A stretch of DNA of 64,000 nt, from positions 300,390 to 364,389 of the forward strand of contig JXTB01000142.1 of NCBI GenBank assembly GCA_002914805.1, in the 5' to 3' direction. The position numbers and the translations under genes were made by a program. Below, one piece after another: positions 61,818 to 64,000 of this stretch. Below the pieces are notes generated by a model, which had not been told where the DNA came from, ran no database searches, and saw nothing but the letters and a program-made list of their open reading frames with translations. Within the stretch, counting starts at the first letter, position 1. Each line of letters begins with the position of its first letter. The stretch comes from Parasponia andersonii. Taxonomy: Eukaryota > Streptophyta > Magnoliopsida > Rosales > Cannabaceae.

Positions 61818-62366
61818 TGATGATGATACTTAAAAAAAAAAAAGAAAAAAAAGAAAAGAAGCTAATTAATCAAGTGAGGTAGGAATAGAGTACGTACAGG
61901 CACATGTGCTTGGTGGTGGAGTATCAACTTTACAAACGGAAGGAAGCTTAGTTGCCCTATTGATGTCGATCTGGAAGCCAGAGGTGTCACTATTGGCCAG
62001 AAGCTCACATAGACAGATGGGACTATTGTCCACCAAAGACTTGAGCTCAGGGCAGCATGGCTTGTCCGGCTTCGTCAGATTGCTCCCTAACTGCACGTAC
62101 GACAGGCAGTCCGCCATCCCCAGCAGCAGCGTCGTGCAGTCCGGACCCGATGGCCCCGGTGCCAACCCCGCTGACGGCCCCGGTGCCAACCCCGCTGACG
62201 GCCCCGGTGCCAACCCCGCTGACGGCCCCGAAGCCAAGCCGACCGGGCCCGAGGCCGCGGCCTGTGCCCGCGTGGCTTGGAAGGGTGAGAATGTTATTGC
62301 CAAAAACAATAATATAGCAACCATGGTGGTAGTGGTACTACTAGTCCTAGATGTGGTTTTGGCCAT
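57327..62366 (-). CDS. GPI-anchored non-specific lipid-transfer protein (LTPG), 3 exons
   Basis: Exons in order: 62366-61898, 58774-58706, 57442-57327. They join to 654 nt, 217 residues with GT/AG throughout. LTPGs carry lipids at the cell surface and help in cuticle and cell-wall deposition. MAKTTS...VAILLFLAITF is a signal peptide (to about 33). Next is a Gly/Ala/Pro linker made of three GPSAGLAP repeats. The eight-Cys domain has C77, C87, CC104-105, C118, C120, C145, C155. A Pro/Ser-rich stretch and a hydrophobic end (TASIVAVLVGFAITF) form the GPI signal. Introns are 3.12 and 1.26 kb. I start at 62366; an upstream in-frame Met at 62447 would add 27 residues and spoil the signal peptide. 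Resembles AT2G27130 from memory. Confidence 0.92.
57818..57977 (-). mobile_element. tRNA-derived SINE in LTPG intron 2
   Basis: Read on the minus strand it starts GAGGCCAGCTCAGTTGGTC (A-box), has GGAGTTCAAATCTTG (B-box) about 45 bases later, and ends in an A run (T run at about 57816-57827 on plus). It is bounded by ttattatctcaagtactt (57800-57817) and ttattatctcaggtactt (57978-57995), an 18-bp target-site duplication with one mismatch. About 160 bp long. The well-preserved duplication suggests a fairly young insertion. Confidence 0.85.
60340..60510. promoter_or_regulatory. GC-rich intronic island with G-box
   Basis: In otherwise AT-rich intron DNA, this stretch holds cacatgcag, tgccatatgg, catgcatggcc, a CACGTG G-box core and ggcccatca (TCP-like). 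Parts of it pair as imperfect inverted repeats (ggcc...catgca..tggcag against ctgccacatgcatggcc). I infer a possible regulatory region; no direct support. Confidence 0.3.
61650..61829. repeat. Poly-A tract and (ATA)n(ATG)n repeat
   Basis: A run of about 37 A, then about 85 bp later (ATA)n passing into (ATG)n. Both lie inside LTPG intron 1, close to its donor at 61897. Confidence 0.85.
62152..62223 (-). repeat. Coding 24-bp minisatellite (x3) in LTPG
   Basis: Three perfect 24-bp copies encode GPSAGLAP on the minus strand, followed by a partial copy. The period is a multiple of three, so copy changes would alter only linker length. AP/GP-type units may be hydroxyproline-arabinogalactan sites. 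Confidence 0.92.
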
Positions 62367-62537
62367 TGTTTTGATTTTTCTCTTTGTGGGGGTGTGGTAT
62401 CTAGTTTCTACACAAATTAGTATATTGAAATTTTGGGAGCTAGACAATGTAAGTTAAATATTTGGGGCTGATCTAGTGGGAAACAAGGAAAGAGTTTTCC
62501 CAAACTTTCGTGTGAAATTAATGAATGTAACTACCAC

Positions 62538-62606
<69 letters not shown>

Positions 62607-62620
62607 CTATTTTTGTATGT
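62367..62620 (-). promoter_or_regulatory. LTPG promoter region with long (AT)n tract
   Basis: The leader (62367-62460) is rich in aaaccac and cccacaaag phrases. An (AT)n run of about 64 bp at 62541-62604 lies about 175 bp upstream of the start codon and could overlap the TATA region, which would make promoter spacing length-variable. No sharper element is visible. Confidence 0.4.
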
Positions 62621-64000
62621 ATGCGTGTACTCTCCTACACTTTGGCCGCTTATTTACGAAAGCCTTTTCACTTTTTTCACACTTATGCTCTCTCTTTCTA
62701 GAATGGGATTAAGTAGGCAACTACCATTTTTTTTTAAATGTTTACTTTCACGGTTAGATTCTACTATTTTTGAGATGGAATTAGTCAAGAATTCATCAAA
62801 AATCTATCAAGAATCTATCAGGATTACTACAGATGTCAAAAATCTATCAAGAATCCGTCAAGATCGTCAATAATTCATCAAGAATTTATTTTAAAAAAGT
62901 AGTATTGTGGTAGATTTAATTAATGAGGAAAAAAAATAATATTCACTTAATTTATTCCTTAGAATGATAGCTTCTACAAAGTGGTAGATTCATTCGTTAT
63001 ATGTCTAATAATACCATTGTTCCCATTGATTTTGACCTTACTTTTGGCCTTGGATACTTTTATTCTAATTGATTTTGATTTTGGGTATTCTCGTTCTCCA
63101 AAATGACGCCCTCATAATTCAAACCCTTAAAATCTTATGTTTTCTACAAAATAGTAAGTCCATTCATTAGTTGTCTAATGATCCTCTTATTTTCATTGGT
63201 TTTGACCTTAATTTTAGCATTGGGTACTTTTATTTCTATTGGTTTTAACTTTAAGTATTCTCATTCCTCAAAGTGATGCTCTCGTGATTCGAACCCTTGA
63301 AATATTAGGTAAGAGTCTTAAGGCTAAACATCATGCCTTCGTAGTTGAACACCTTTATATATATTCACACGCTTAAGGTCTTTCTGTCTCTCTCTCTCTT
63401 CCTTCATATTCACACCTTTATTGTTTTAAACTATTTTATTTTCATCATAATTAGTTATACGGTACCGCCAAAAAATTAGACACCATGCTTAATTGATAGG
63501 ATTTAACATTAGAAACGCCTATCAATATTTCAGTCTTAAATTTTAGATCATACAGTAAAATTAACAGAAATGTACACCAAATATGAGAACTAATATTAGT
63601 GCCTATTTGGTGGTGATAAACAAATATTTTCAATATTCAATAATCTTAAAAAATAAAAACTTAATTATCATATCAGTCATAGTATATGAAGTTATTTAGT
63701 ACCATGTCCATGCATGGTGTCTTCAACCAGTATTGAACACCAATCTGGATAAAAAATAAAAATAAAAAAATTACTTTCCACTACGTCCTTAGTTCGTCCC
63801 CGTTCAAGTGCAAAAGTATATATAGAAGAAGTCACTTCCTCATATTGTGCTCAACTATGGTGGAATGAGTTCAATTAGAGTCGGACTCTCTTGTTTATAC
63901 TTTATAGCCCATGTACTATACATGTGTATATATTTATATATATATATATAAAATGTCTCTTCAAAAATATATATATATATATATATATAATGCATCAATA
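62621..64000. other. Intergenic DNA upstream of LTPG, with duplications
   Basis: A cluster of short repeats (aatctatcaagaatc) at about 62790-62880 and a 170-bp diverged tandem duplication at about 62970-63310. Towards the end (AT)n runs at about 63935-63950 and 63969-63988. No gene is supported. Confidence 0.45.
62970..63309. repeat. Two-copy 170-bp diverged tandem duplication
   Basis: Copies begin at ctacaaagtggtagatt (62974) and ctacaaaatagtaagtc (63144) and run in parallel through gttttgaccttan, ttttggnattgg, then aaaatganngcnctc and nattcaaacccttnaaat. Many substitutions show an old event. The end of each copy resembles a tRNA B-box, hinting at a SINE origin. Confidence 0.65.

Larger units (their letters stand above)
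58775..61897 (-). other. LTPG intron 1, with GC-rich island and simple repeats
   Basis: A 3.1-kb intron. It holds a GC-rich island at about 60340-60510 with a ccacgtgtgg G-box (60480-60489) and ggcccatca; a poly-A of about 37 at 61650-61686; and (ATA)n(ATG)n at about 61774-61829. No nested gene is supported. The island could be an enhancer, an old promoter or a decayed element. Confidence 0.6.

Noticed and set aside
61906..62457. Plus-strand frame with Gly/Ala repeats
   Set aside because: Antisense of the LTPG minisatellite; the minus strand has the eight-Cys domain, signal peptide and splice sites.
1..64000. CRISPR arrays, operons, phage or other bacterial-type systems
   Set aside because: None seen; introns, plant gene families and plant transposons show eukaryotic nuclear DNA.

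Overview
This is a stretch of a eudicot plant nuclear genome. It is AT-rich, its genes are split by GT/AG introns, and wide spaces between them are filled with retrotransposon debris, MITEs, SINEs, (AT)n runs and poly-A/T tracts. All seven genes have plant homologues, and three are plant-specific families (NHL/LEA_2, DUF630/DUF632, GPI-anchored LTP). No bacterial, organellar or viral gene set is present. I cannot name the species.

Layout. 1-3247 (+): the 3' four coding exons of NSE1, the RING-like subunit of the SMC5/6 complex; its 5' end lies before the window. 3248-12000: intergenic, with an old non-autonomous LTR retrotransposon (about 6950-11080) and a SINE fragment. 12100-19920 (+): a complete five-exon DUF630/DUF632 gene with a 5'-UTR intron. 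20000-31960: a gene-poor zone with a Copia RT relic, a head-to-tail array of three MITE-like units, a 72-bp tandem duplication and a solo LTR inside a local duplication. 31966-32760 (-): a single-exon NHL13-like gene whose upstream DNA carries paired CGCG boxes and paired W-boxes. 33000-42250: a Copia element on the minus strand (gag, protease and integrase relics between two LTRs) whose 5' LTR is split by a hAT-like MITE that carries a SINE-like insertion; a second Copia RT relic lies on the plus strand next to it.

42256-62366 is the gene-rich part, all on the minus strand: a five-exon chloroplast-type FHA protein; an intronless geranylgeranyl-reductase (CHLP) paralogue; a three-exon GDSL-lipase-like gene that lacks two catalytic-block residues; an intronless F-box/WD40 gene (FBX2 type); and a three-exon GPI-anchored LTP gene whose 3.1-kb first intron follows an exon with a coding 24-bp minisatellite. 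Intron 2 of the LTP gene... and intron 1 together hold SINE and simple-repeat material, including one SINE with an 18-bp target-site duplication in intron 2.

The genes do not form one pathway. What links them is conserved gene order: from memory, NSE1, NHL, FBX2, DUF630/632 and LTPG homologues cluster in Arabidopsis near AT5G21040-AT5G21140 and AT2G27080-AT2G27130, which suggests an ancestral eudicot block interrupted here by transposons. I rebuilt the splice structures by hand; every complete model closes in frame (DUF632 797 aa, FHA 207 aa, GDSL 381 aa, LTPG 217 aa). I found no credible undescribed molecular system. The best leads are the diverged CHLP paralogue, the GDSL pseudoenzyme candidate, the defence-type NHL promoter and the nested transposons.
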